The notes below the pieces were generated by a model. It saw nothing but the letters and a program-made list of their open reading frames with translations. It made no database searches and had not been told where the DNA came from. Positions 8,601 through 15,369 of a stretch of DNA of 56,317 nt are shown piece by piece; the stretch's first letter is position 1; the number at the start of each line of letters is the position of its first letter. Position numbers and translations under genes: made by a program. This stretch comes from SIG440 sp045586925 (lineage in GTDB: Bacteria > Bacillota > Clostridia > Monoglobales > Monoglobaceae). Where the stretch lies: positions 1 to 56,317 of the forward strand of contig JAZNBG010000020.1 in the NCBI GenBank assembly GCA_045586925.1, given 5' to 3'.

Positions 8601-8863
8601 GGAACAATAGCATCAGGACGTTCGTGACGAATGATTTTTGCTATATATTCCAAAGTAAGAGGCTCCATATAAACCTTGTCAGCAATGGTAGTATCTGTCA
8701 TAATTGTTGCAGGGTTTGAGTTTGCAAGAATAACTTCATAGCCTTCTTCTTTAAGAGCAAGGCACGCCTGTGTTCCTGCATAGTCAAATTCAGCTGCCTG
8801 ACCTATTACAATAGGGCCCGAGCCGATAATAAGAATTTTTTTGAGATCTTTTCTTTTTGCCAT
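5687..8863 (-). CDS. carB: Carbamoyl-phosphate synthase large subunit
   Basis: 1058 residues from the ATG at 8863. The reading frame is open 24 codons further upstream, but AGGAGGAAAAGG (8867-8879) directly precedes this ATG. Both halves are intact: carboxyphosphate half (KILIIGSGPIVIGQAAEFDYAG at the start, ATP-grasp RPAFTLGGTGGG) and carbamate half (LMVLGAGPIRIGQGVEFDYS, ATP-grasp RPSFVLGGRAMQ), then a C-terminal MGS-like allosteric domain. It makes carbamoyl phosphate but needs ammonia from CarA; no carA lies beside it or elsewhere in this window. It follows pyrC by 14 bp in the pyr operon. Confidence 0.96.
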   Translation of the reverse strand: MAKRKDLKKILIIGSGPIVIGQAAEFDYAGTQACLALKEEGYEVILANSNPATIMTDTTIADKVYMEPLTLEYIAKIIRHERPDAIVPGIGGQTGLNLAMQLEKKGVLKECEVELLGTKSDSIERAEDRELFKELCQSIGEPVIPSEITYSLDEAKAAAERIGYPVVLRPAFTLGGTGGGFAYNEEELIEVGTNAFKLSPVSQVLVEKSVKGYKEIEFEVMRDSEDHAITICGMENIDPVGIHTGDSIVVAPILTLSEHDHKMLNDSAIKIIRELKIEGGCNVQFALHPTTSEYYLIEVNPRVSRSSALASKASGYPIARVTAKIAVGMSLDEIAIANTTAAFEPRLDYIVAKFPRFPFDKFASATNKLGTQMKATGEVMGIGSTLEECFLKSIRSLEIGVNHIWMSKFENMSVDDMLEYIKEFRDDNIYAVAQLIRKGVDLDTLHKITMITPYFLESIKKIVDFEAVIASNKGDVATLKEAKKIGFSDPFIAKLWDVPEIDVYNLRCDNDIFPVYRMVDTCHTNAYIPYFYSSYTGENDSIITDKKKLMVLGAGPIRIGQGVEFDYSTVHAVTTIKKSGYEAIIINNNPETVSTDYTTADKLYFEPLTPEDVMNIIHYENPEGVIASLGGQTAINLAQPLTDRNVAIIGTDCDAIDRAENRDAFEKILKKLNIPQPKGKAVTKIEDGVAAAKEIGYPVLVRPSFVLGGRAMQIVGNEDQLRHYLKTAVEIDEDKPVLVDKYISGKEVEIDAICDGKDVFVPGIMELVERTGIHSGDSISVYPSFSISDKVKATIIEYAKQLGLGIGIVGLYNIQFIVDKNEDVYIIEVNPRSSRTVPFLSKATGYSLADIATEVIMGKSLKEQGHTEVYPKEKNRWYVKVPVFSFNKIRGLDAYLSPEMKSTGEAIGYDDKLNRALYKALQASGMIVQNYGTVLATIADKDKDEALELIRRFYNLGFNIQATKGTAEFLKKNGIRTHMLKKISEDNDEIPSAIRQGHIAYIINTSDVSGSGSNINDGHEIRLCATENNVNIFTSLDTVSVLLDVLEENTLTISTIDA

Positions 8864-8877
8864 TTTTCCTTTTCCTC

Positions 8878-10146
8878 CTAAATTTTTTCGGTTTCCTGCC
8901 ATACGATGCTGCCCTTTGAAATTGTCATTAGACATTTTCCAAAGACTTGGCTACCCTCAAAGGGGGTGCTTTTGCCCATCGACAGAAAATCTTTTGTGTC
9001 TATTTTATAAGAACAATCAAGGTCGAAAACCGTTAAGTTTGCCACTTTACCTTCTGCAAGACTATTGTCTATGCCGAAACGCTTGCAAGGGTTGTCGTGC
9101 AATAGCTCAATCAGTTTTTCAAGAGTGATTATTTTTGTTTTTACAAGGTTTGTATAAAGTATGGGGAAGGCTGTTTCTATTCCAACAATTCCCATCAGAC
9201 TGTCTTTTAAGCCCTTGCCCTTTTCCTCAGCAGAATGGGGGGCGTGGTCAGTTGCAATCATATCAATTGTACCATCCTTAATGCCTTCGATAAGAGCAAG
9301 TCTGTCATCCTCGCTGCGAAGGGGAGGATTCATTTTAAATCGTCCGTCCTCCTGCAAGTCTTTGTCCGAAAGAACAAGATAGTGAGGAGCGGTTTCACAT
9401 GTTACATCAAGACCCTCGGCTTTAGCGTTGCGGATAAGCTCAACGCTTTCCTTAGTGGAAATGTGACATACGTGATATGCACAGCCTGTTTCCCTGACAA
9501 GCTCAAGGTCGCGTTTTATCTGACCCCATTCACTTTCCGAGCAAATGCCCTTGTGCCCATTTTTCTTTGCATATTCGCCATCATGAATGTATCCGCCATG
9601 GAGGAGGGAGTTGTCCTCGCAATGGGCAGATATTATTTTGCCAAGAGTTTTTGCAGATTTCATTGCCTGACGCATCATATCGTCATTCTGAACACCCTTG
9701 CCGTCGTCAGAAAAGCCTGCAACAAAGGGTGACATAGCTTCCATATCCGATAAAACCTCGCCCTTACTTTCCTTTGTGATTGTTCCAAACGGAATAACAT
9801 CTATCACAGCCGATTTTTTTATTGCATCAAGCTGCACGTTAAGATTATCAAGGGAGTCAGGTGCGGGTTTCAGATTTGGCATAGAACAAACTGTTGTGTA
9901 CCCACCGTGTGCCGAAGCCTTTGTACCGGTTTCGATATTTTCTTTATACAAAAAACCCGGCTCTCTTAGATGAACATGGACATCTGTAAAACCGGGGAAA
10001 ATATATTTGCCGTCAAAGGGGATAGTTTGAAAATCAAAAAAAAGAGGATTGCCTTCAAAGGTGACTGTGCCGTCAACAATGAATACATCCTTCTTTGTAA
10101 ATTCACTATTCAAATAAACCATTGCATCTTTTAATATACAGTTCAT
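8878..10146 (-). CDS. pyrC: Dihydroorotase
   Basis: 422 residues from ATG 10146, preceded by GAAAGGAAACC; the 20 extra codons upstream run through the promoter and are not used. Class I dihydroorotase of the amidohydrolase superfamily. Metal ligands appear in FTDVHVHLREPG, the ISAHCED and CHIST segments (second-metal histidines) and ATDHAPHS (catalytic Asp). It cyclises carbamoyl-aspartate to dihydroorotate. It is the first gene of the pyr operon, only about 20-30 nt from the predicted transcription start. Confidence 0.95.
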   Translation of the reverse strand: MNCILKDAMVYLNSEFTKKDVFIVDGTVTFEGNPLFFDFQTIPFDGKYIFPGFTDVHVHLREPGFLYKENIETGTKASAHGGYTTVCSMPNLKPAPDSLDNLNVQLDAIKKSAVIDVIPFGTITKESKGEVLSDMEAMSPFVAGFSDDGKGVQNDDMMRQAMKSAKTLGKIISAHCEDNSLLHGGYIHDGEYAKKNGHKGICSESEWGQIKRDLELVRETGCAYHVCHISTKESVELIRNAKAEGLDVTCETAPHYLVLSDKDLQEDGRFKMNPPLRSEDDRLALIEGIKDGTIDMIATDHAPHSAEEKGKGLKDSLMGIVGIETAFPILYTNLVKTKIITLEKLIELLHDNPCKRFGIDNSLAEGKVANLTVFDLDCSYKIDTKDFLSMGKSTPFEGSQVFGKCLMTISKGSIVWQETEKI

Positions 10147-10174
10147 CGTGGTTTCCTTTCTGACATTTTCATAT

Positions 10175-10203
10175 ATTTTATCACAAACAATGGTCTGTGT
10201 CAA
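10175..10203 (-). promoter_or_regulatory. Promoter of the pyrimidine operon
   Basis: On the minus strand TTGACA (10203-10198), a 17-bp spacer and TAAAAT (10180-10175). Transcription would start about 20-25 nt before the pyrC ATG. There is therefore no room for a PyrR-binding attenuator leader of the Bacillus type. Confidence 0.8.
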
Positions 10204-10210
10204 CACTAAA

Positions 10211-10254
10211 ATTAAAGATTTGGAAAGATTTTATTAAAGATTTGGAAAGAATTT
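10211..10254. repeat. Tandem 22-bp repeat upstream of the pyr promoter
   Basis: ATTAAAGATTTGGAAAGA occurs twice with a 22-bp period, directly upstream of the pyr -35 box. A third near-copy (ATTAAAGATTTAGAAAGA) lies at 13487-13504, about 50 bp upstream of the AraC gene promoter at 13407. The position suggests an upstream activator or UP-like site. The function is inferred. Confidence 0.5.
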
Positions 10255-10262
10255 AAGAGATT

Positions 10263-10303
10263 AAAAAAAATCTAACCTCCTGTGTATTGAAGGAGATTAG
10301 ATT
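10263..10303 (-). terminator. Terminator of the Gfo/Idh-acyltransferase transcript
   Basis: On the minus strand ATCTAATCTCCT pairs with AGGAGGTTAGAT and is followed by eight T (complement of 10263-10270). It closes the operon whose last gene ends at 10436. The 130 bp between hold no supported gene. Confidence 0.85.
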
Positions 10304-10435
10304 GTATGGATTATAAATTGCCTCGGTTACAAACTTGTCTTTGGCAAAATTATTTGTTTCATAAACAAAATTTAAGGTTTCAATAGGTTCAGGAGATTTG
10401 TTTGCCGACACAAATCTGCAAATACTGTATATATG

Positions 10436-11116
10436 TTATTCTACTCGTTTTTTAATTACTTTCGCAGGTGAGCCAACCGCAACACTGTATGGCTCAATGG
10501 GTTTCACAACAGTCGAACCTGCACCGATTACACTGCCGTCGCCAATATCTCCGGTATACATAATACAAACACCCATGCCGATATAGCAGTCGTTGCCGAT
10601 TGTAACTTTTTTGCAGTTGCCGCCCTGATGCCAGATTATATCGTCAGGATTGTCAAATTTGTGAGAGTAGGGAGTAAGGACTATATTCTGTGCAAAAAGG
10701 CAGTTGTCGCCTATTTCAAGCCCTTTATGACCAAACAAGGTTGTGCCTGTTCCCAGATAGACCGAATTGCCGATTTTAATATAACCGCCATTTTTGTTCT
10801 GGGTGTCAAGATAAACTCTTTCGCAAATGTAACAGCCATTGCCTATTTCAATACCATCTTCACCCCGTGCAATAATTGTAACGTCATCATAGATATTCAC
10901 ATCATCACCGATACTTACATACTGCGGATTAACAATTTTAACTTTGCTGCCGATTTTTACATTTTTGCCCATGGATCTAAGTTGGGTTTTGTAATATTCC
11001 AACCTTAAATTTGCGGCAAACTCACTGTCATCATTCATAAATACAGTTTTATAAAAATTTTCCTTTTGCTCCGCTGTCATATTCTCAAAAGCCTTACTAA
11101 AAAAATAATCGTTCAT
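10436..11116 (-). CDS. Left-handed beta-helix acyltransferase
   Basis: 226 residues. A hexapeptide-repeat region runs from about residue 55 to the C terminus, with repeats such as VKIGSKVKIVNPQYVSIGDD, IEIGNGCYI, IKIGNSVYLG, LEIGDNCLF and VTIGNDCYIGMGVCI, ending in GAGSTVVKPIEPYSVAVGSPAKVIKK. The ending is typical of maltose/galactoside O-acetyltransferase and NeuD-like acyltransferases that use acetyl-CoA. HGHK/SH-type catalytic histidines appear in LFGHKGLEIG and PYSHKFDNPD. The N-terminal 50 residues form a helical cap. It follows the oxidoreductase by 3 bp, so it probably acts on the same sugar or sugar acid; the acceptor is unknown. Confidence 0.85.
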   Translation of the reverse strand: MNDYFFSKAFENMTAEQKENFYKTVFMNDDSEFAANLRLEYYKTQLRSMGKNVKIGSKVKIVNPQYVSIGDDVNIYDDVTIIARGEDGIEIGNGCYICERVYLDTQNKNGGYIKIGNSVYLGTGTTLFGHKGLEIGDNCLFAQNIVLTPYSHKFDNPDDIIWHQGGNCKKVTIGNDCYIGMGVCIMYTGDIGDGSVIGAGSTVVKPIEPYSVAVGSPAKVIKKRVE

Positions 11117-11119
11117 CGT

Positions 11120-12424
11120 TTATATTAACCTTCCTTGCTTAATTGCGGCATAAACATACCCTTCTTTTTCGGCAATCTTTTTTTGCCAGATGCTTCTCAT
11201 CTTGTCATAAACCTCGTCGGGAATATTGGGGTTACCCTCCGAGAACGAAGGAATCAGCATATCTCCTGCAACCTTGGGATCGGTGCACATTGTGTCGTTT
11301 CTGTATTGGTCCCTTATATCCTTATTCCTTAAATCGGGAATTTCAAGGCTAACGCCGCCCTGCAGAACAGAACGATATGCAAACATTCCCGGCAAAAACA
11401 TATCCAGCGCTTCATAAACGTCAATAATATCCGCATTTTCATCGCCCGAAATTCTCTTTACAAACTCACTAAGAATAATATAGTCACTTCCGTAATGTCC
11501 GGATTTTGCTGCATTTTCGTCTTTGAAGGCAACGTCACGATTCTCTGAAACATTCTTAATTTCCCCGTTAGCATCAAGGCTTTGTGTTCTTATGTATAGA
11601 TGATGTCTGAGTTCCTTTCCTGCAACTTGTCTTGCAGCTTCAACACTTCCCTTTGAGCCTGTCATTAAATACCACATGGAATGATGATTCAAATCACCGT
11701 GAATACTTTTTATTATTCCGCCGTTTTCAAGGGTAATCATTTCTATACCAAAAAGTCCCGACTTTGCACCACCGGCAATTTTTCGCTCATTCATCTTGCT
11801 TTCAAAGCCGACAACCGATACAGGTCTGAGCCCTGTAATGTGAATAAGCGGACCAATGGAATGTGTGCAATAAAAATTGGCATACATATTATTGCGCCAA
11901 TGGTTTTTATCCCCATAGGTCAGGGAAGCCCAACTGCCTGTACAGTCGTGGATATATTCGCCTTCGCCGTACTCAAATTCGCCAATCAGACCCTCTCTGT
12001 ATAGCTTTTTCATTTCATAGGGTGCAGGCATAAAACAGAAATTCTCGCCATAGGCATATATTTTTCCGCTGCGCTCTACCGCTTCAACCAGTTCTACGGC
12101 TTCCTTCATAGTCTGGCAAGGAAGGACCTCGCTGTAAACGTGCAGACCCTTATCAAGACAGCGTATTGCATAAGGTGCGTGCTCGGTTGCAAAATTTGCA
12201 AGGATAACCGCATCCATATCGTGCTTGATAAATTCATCAAATTCAGAATAAAATGATATATTATCACATTTCAGGGTTTCAACCAGATATTCCTTTTGAG
12301 CATCCAGCACATTTTTCATTCTGTCGCATATTGCAACAACCTCTGCCGCGCCTGTTCCTACAAAAAAGTTTACTACATTACCGCCTCTTGTTGCTCCAAA
12401 AACACCTATTTTAATTTTTTTCAT
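11120..12424 (-). CDS. Gfo/Idh/MocA family oxidoreductase
   Basis: 434 residues. The N-terminal Rossmann domain starts IKIGVFGATRGGNVVNFF, continues with a VVAICDR beta-strand and has EVLPCQTMKEAVELVEA in the EKP position (Glu-Val-Leu-Pro replaces the usual Glu-Lys-Pro). The C-terminal sheet domain carries the conserved aromatic-rich segment HWRNNMYANFYCTHSIGP with the expected catalytic histidine. Family members oxidise or reduce sugars, inositols or deacetylate glycosides using NAD(P). The ribosome binding site AAGGAGG precedes the ATG. It is co-transcribed with the acyltransferase and probably activated by the AraC regulator upstream. The loss of Lys in the EKP motif is unusual and could alter or abolish hydride chemistry. 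Confidence 0.85.
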   Translation of the reverse strand: MKKIKIGVFGATRGGNVVNFFVGTGAAEVVAICDRMKNVLDAQKEYLVETLKCDNISFYSEFDEFIKHDMDAVILANFATEHAPYAIRCLDKGLHVYSEVLPCQTMKEAVELVEAVERSGKIYAYGENFCFMPAPYEMKKLYREGLIGEFEYGEGEYIHDCTGSWASLTYGDKNHWRNNMYANFYCTHSIGPLIHITGLRPVSVVGFESKMNERKIAGGAKSGLFGIEMITLENGGIIKSIHGDLNHHSMWYLMTGSKGSVEAARQVAGKELRHHLYIRTQSLDANGEIKNVSENRDVAFKDENAAKSGHYGSDYIILSEFVKRISGDENADIIDVYEALDMFLPGMFAYRSVLQGGVSLEIPDLRNKDIRDQYRNDTMCTDPKVAGDMLIPSFSEGNPNIPDEVYDKMRSIWQKKIAEKEGYVYAAIKQGRLI

Positions 12425-12454
12425 AAGGTAATTCCTCCTTTTTGGTATAAGTCC

Positions 12455-12516
12455 ATTATATCAAAAGGAATACTTATTAGAATGGAAAAAATCCATACGA
12501 TCATGGAAAAAAGACC
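12455..12516 (-). promoter_or_regulatory. Promoter with AraC-type direct-repeat operator (Gfo/Idh operon)
   Basis: On the minus strand TATAAT lies at 12460-12455 with a poor -35 (ATTCTA, 12483-12478). ATGGAAAAAA occurs on the plus strand at 12482-12491 and again at 12503-12512, exactly 21 bp apart, with similar trailing bases. Two direct half-sites two helical turns apart touching a weak -35 box is the classic class II AraC activator arrangement. The likely regulator is the AraC protein encoded just upstream. Confidence 0.65.
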
Positions 12517-12547
12517 TAAAAATCGGTTTTTGCAAGAATACCACCGA

Positions 12548-13360
12548 CTAGCTTTTTTGCATATCAATAAATTCCCTGGGCGAAACCTTCATATACTTTT
12601 TAAAAACCTTTGAAAAATACAAGGCATCCGAAAATCCGCACATAAACGCCACCGTTTTTATTGTTGTTTCGCCGTTTTCCATCAGGGCACAAGCGTTTTG
12701 AATTCTGATTGAGCTGATATACTGTGAAACACCTATGTTCAATTTTTGTTTAAATCTGGAGGATATATATTTTTTATTATAGGAAAATTTTTCAGAAATA
12801 CTTTCTAACGAAAGCTCAGGCTCATAATAATGGCTGTCAATGTGCTTTTTGACAGATAGTACAATATCCTTTTTTTCACAATCCATATTCTCTTTTTTTA
12901 TTCGGGAGGAGATAATTGAAAAGGTATATAGCAACGTGCTTTCGGCAATCATATCAAGGTTGTTGTTGTCGGCAAGCATAAAGTTTTTAACCCATACATC
13001 CCCGACACAATTGTAATCGTGAAACACAAAATTTTTTTTGTTTATAGAATACTGGTCCATTATAAATCTTCCTCTTAAACCTACATAGCTGATAAACATA
13101 TACTTTAAATCATCGGTTGATTCCAGAAAATACAAAAAAGACGGAGTTGTAAAAAAGATGTCTCCGTGGCACAAGGAATAGTTTTTGTCCTTTGTATGCA
13201 AAATCCCCTCACCGCTGACTATATAATACACTCTGTATACTGCATCGTATTTAAATGTATTCTCATTCTTATGGTCTGCTTCATAAACAAAATTTGTCGC
13301 TTGAATTGTATCTGTATTAACTTTTACATCGCTGAATTTGCAAATTGTGTTTTCTAACAT
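12548..13360 (-). CDS. AraC family transcriptional regulator
   Basis: 270 residues. The N-terminal cupin-like sensing half contains YYIVSGEGILHTKDKNYSLCHGDIFF (about 46-71). The C-terminal two-HTH domain contains LSLESISEKFSYNKKYISSRFKQKLNIG and ends IKTVAFMCGFSDALYFSKVFKKYMKVSPREF, the AraC signature. Such proteins bind a sugar or related effector and activate nearby operons. It has its own promoter at 13407 and precedes the Gfo/Idh operon, whose promoter carries matching direct repeats. AAAGGAGGATAAGCAT gives a strong ribosome binding site. Confidence 0.9.
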   Translation of the reverse strand: MLENTICKFSDVKVNTDTIQATNFVYEADHKNENTFKYDAVYRVYYIVSGEGILHTKDKNYSLCHGDIFFTTPSFLYFLESTDDLKYMFISYVGLRGRFIMDQYSINKKNFVFHDYNCVGDVWVKNFMLADNNNLDMIAESTLLYTFSIISSRIKKENMDCEKKDIVLSVKKHIDSHYYEPELSLESISEKFSYNKKYISSRFKQKLNIGVSQYISSIRIQNACALMENGETTIKTVAFMCGFSDALYFSKVFKKYMKVSPREFIDMQKS

Positions 13361-13406
13361 ATGCTTATCCTCCTTTTATCAGGATACCAAATTAGTTCTT
13401 AAAGTT

Positions 13407-13435
13407 ATTATATCATAAGCATATAGATATTTCAA
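13407..13435 (-). promoter_or_regulatory. Promoter of the AraC gene
   Basis: On the minus strand TTGAAA (13435-13430), 17 bp, TATAAT (13412-13407). The remaining 130 bp up to the SMP-30 stop hold only A/T-rich sequence, including a near-copy of the pyr upstream repeat at 13487-13504. Confidence 0.7.
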
Positions 13436-13566
13436 TCTATAACATTAAACTTCATTCAACAAAATTTGTCATAAAAGTTGAAAAATATTAAAGATTTAGA
13501 AAGAAAATTTCTTTAAAATTTCACCGTGCTTTTGTATATCCATAAGGAAAACCTGATGTTTTGGAA

Positions 13567-14430
13567 TTATATACTTTTGAATGGATGTGCTTTAATGCCT
13601 TTGACAGGCATATTTTCCACCATATAAAGCGGCCCGCAGGAAAATGATTTTTTTAATATGTCTTTTTTTCCCCATTTCGCAACAGTAACGAACAGCGTAT
13701 CCATATTTTTTCCTCCAAAAAAACAAGATGTAACACGCTTTGCAGGAAACTTAATTTCATAGTCAATGGTTTTTGTTTTTGTGTTAAGGCAGCATACTTT
13801 ACCCAAACCGCATTGTGCTATCCATAAATTTCCGTTTTCGTCGGCGCAAAGCCCGTCGCTTCCGGCTATATATGATAAGATTTTTTTGTTTTTTATGCTT
13901 CCGTTTTCAATGCTATAATCAAATTCATAGATGGTTCCCGGTTTTGACTCCGCAACATAAAGCTTGCTTTCGTCCTTTGACCAGGCAACTCCGTTTGGGA
14001 TTGTATAGCCTTTGTCAAAACATCTGAACTCCTTTGAAACTGCAATATACATTTTGCCGTAACCGGAATGATATTCATTATGCATCATTCCCACAACAAA
14101 GCGCCCCATACTGTCGCATCTGCCATCATTAGACGTCATATTTGTATCTGAATTAAATGATACAATTTGTGTTGTTTTAAGGATATTGTTTTCAAAATAC
14201 AGATGCGAGATGCCTGTTTTTGTTGCGGCGGCAAATGAATTCTCGCCATAGGGGACAATACAGCTTATCCGTTCGGGCATCAGATGCTTAGTTTTTTTCC
14301 GTGTTTCAGGGTCGTATTCATAAAACTGCAGGTTTTCTATGTCCAACCAATACAACTTATTTGTCCGATGGTCCCACAACGGACCTTCTCCGCCTATTAG
14401 TCTGCTATGTACAGCCTTTCTTATTTTCAT
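13567..14430 (-). CDS. SMP-30/gluconolactonase family protein
   Basis: 287 residues from ATG 14430, chosen because GAGGGAGAG lies 7 nt upstream; a TTG at 14448 overlaps that site. Six-bladed beta-propeller of the regucalcin/gluconolactonase family: GEGPLWDHRTNKLYWLDIE (about 15-33) with the metal Glu, TSNDGRCDSMGRFVVGMM (about 97-114), YTIPNGVAWSKDESKLYVAE, and SDGLCADENGNLWIAQ with the catalytic Asp. It hydrolyses sugar lactones to aldonates in a metal-dependent way. It is the third gene of the glycyl-radical operon, 24 bp after the activase, so its lactone probably belongs to that pathway. Confidence 0.88.
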   Translation of the reverse strand: MKIRKAVHSRLIGGEGPLWDHRTNKLYWLDIENLQFYEYDPETRKKTKHLMPERISCIVPYGENSFAAATKTGISHLYFENNILKTTQIVSFNSDTNMTSNDGRCDSMGRFVVGMMHNEYHSGYGKMYIAVSKEFRCFDKGYTIPNGVAWSKDESKLYVAESKPGTIYEFDYSIENGSIKNKKILSYIAGSDGLCADENGNLWIAQCGLGKVCCLNTKTKTIDYEIKFPAKRVTSCFFGGKNMDTLFVTVAKWGKKDILKKSFSCGPLYMVENMPVKGIKAHPFKSI

Positions 14431-14454
14431 ACAAAAACTCTCCCTCAATTGTTG

Positions 14455-15342
14455 TTAAAGCACAGGCAGGTTGTGTTTTTTCAGCAACGAAACAGCCCTA
14501 TCAAGCTCTTCTTTATCAGGCAAACGTGTAGGAAGAGTGTTAACCATACCAAGAGAGTCGTATTTTGAACCTGCATAATTATGATATGGTAAAACCCTGA
14601 CTTTTAAAATGTTTTTAAACTCTTTTAAAAGTATTGCAATTTTTTCTATCTGGTCAGTGTTATATTCAGGGATATATGGAATTCTTATCTCAATATTTTT
14701 TCCGCAATCATCAATATAATACAAATTTTCAAGAATGATTCTGTTGGATTGTCCTGTTCCTTTTATGTGGACATCCTCATCAAAAGCCTTTATGTCATAC
14801 AGGAATACATCGGTATAAGGAATAACCATATCAATATTCTGTCTGTTGACGAAACCGCAGGTGTCCACTGCTGTGTGTACGCCGTTATCCTTTAAAGATT
14901 TCAGCAATTCCTTGCAGAATTCAGCTTGTGTAAGGCATTCTCCACCTGATAGGGTTACTCCGCCACCGGAATTATTATAAAAGTCTTTGTCTTCCAGCAG
15001 AACAGGAAGTATTTCCTGAACGGTCACTTCATTGCCGTATATTTTAAGAGCATCATTCGGGCAGAAATTGATGCATTTCCCACAGGTTACACATAAAGCA
15101 CGAATAAAGCAATGAATGCCATTTTTTATTGTATGTGCATGGTTTTCACAAGCCTGAACGCAATTTCCGCAATTGATGCATTTGTGCTGCATATATGCAA
15201 ATTCACGTTTGTAGGATATACATTCAGGATTATGACACCATTTACAATTAAGAGGACAGCCTTTAAAAAATACTGTAGTTCTGATTCCGTCACCATCGTG
15301 AACGGCAAATCTTTTAATTTCTGATATAATTGCCGTTGTCAT
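14455..15342 (-). CDS. Glycyl-radical enzyme activating protein (radical SAM)
   Basis: 295 residues from ATG 15342; CAGGAG lies 9 nt upstream and abuts the alternative TTG at 15351. Radical SAM motif CPLNCKWCH (CxxxCxxC) occurs near residue 30. It is followed by a two-cluster ferredoxin insert (CINCGNCVQAC and CVTCGKCINFC), the mark of activases for non-PFL glycyl radical enzymes. GGGVTLSGGECL is the SAM-binding GGE motif. Using SAM and a reduced 4Fe-4S cluster it makes the glycyl radical on its partner. It lies 27 bp downstream of the partner gene. Confidence 0.93.
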   Translation of the reverse strand: MTTAIISEIKRFAVHDGDGIRTTVFFKGCPLNCKWCHNPECISYKREFAYMQHKCINCGNCVQACENHAHTIKNGIHCFIRALCVTCGKCINFCPNDALKIYGNEVTVQEILPVLLEDKDFYNNSGGGVTLSGGECLTQAEFCKELLKSLKDNGVHTAVDTCGFVNRQNIDMVIPYTDVFLYDIKAFDEDVHIKGTGQSNRIILENLYYIDDCGKNIEIRIPYIPEYNTDQIEKIAILLKEFKNILKVRVLPYHNYAGSKYDSLGMVNTLPTRLPDKEELDRAVSLLKKHNLPVL

Positions 15343-15369
15343 TTGCTCCAACTCCTGACCTTATGCGGT

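Noticed and set aside
8863..8935. Longer N terminus of CarB from the upstream ATG at 8935.
   Set aside because: The extra 24 codons overlap the end of pyrC, while a strong ribosome binding site directly precedes the ATG at 8863.
10140..10206. Longer PyrC starting at 10206.
   Set aside because: That start lies upstream of the -10 box of the operon promoter and would not be in the transcript.
10304..10435. Open frame of 57 codons continuing past the acyltransferase stop in the same frame.
   Set aside because: It needs readthrough of TAA, its end is coded by the terminator stem, and no ribosome binding site precedes it.
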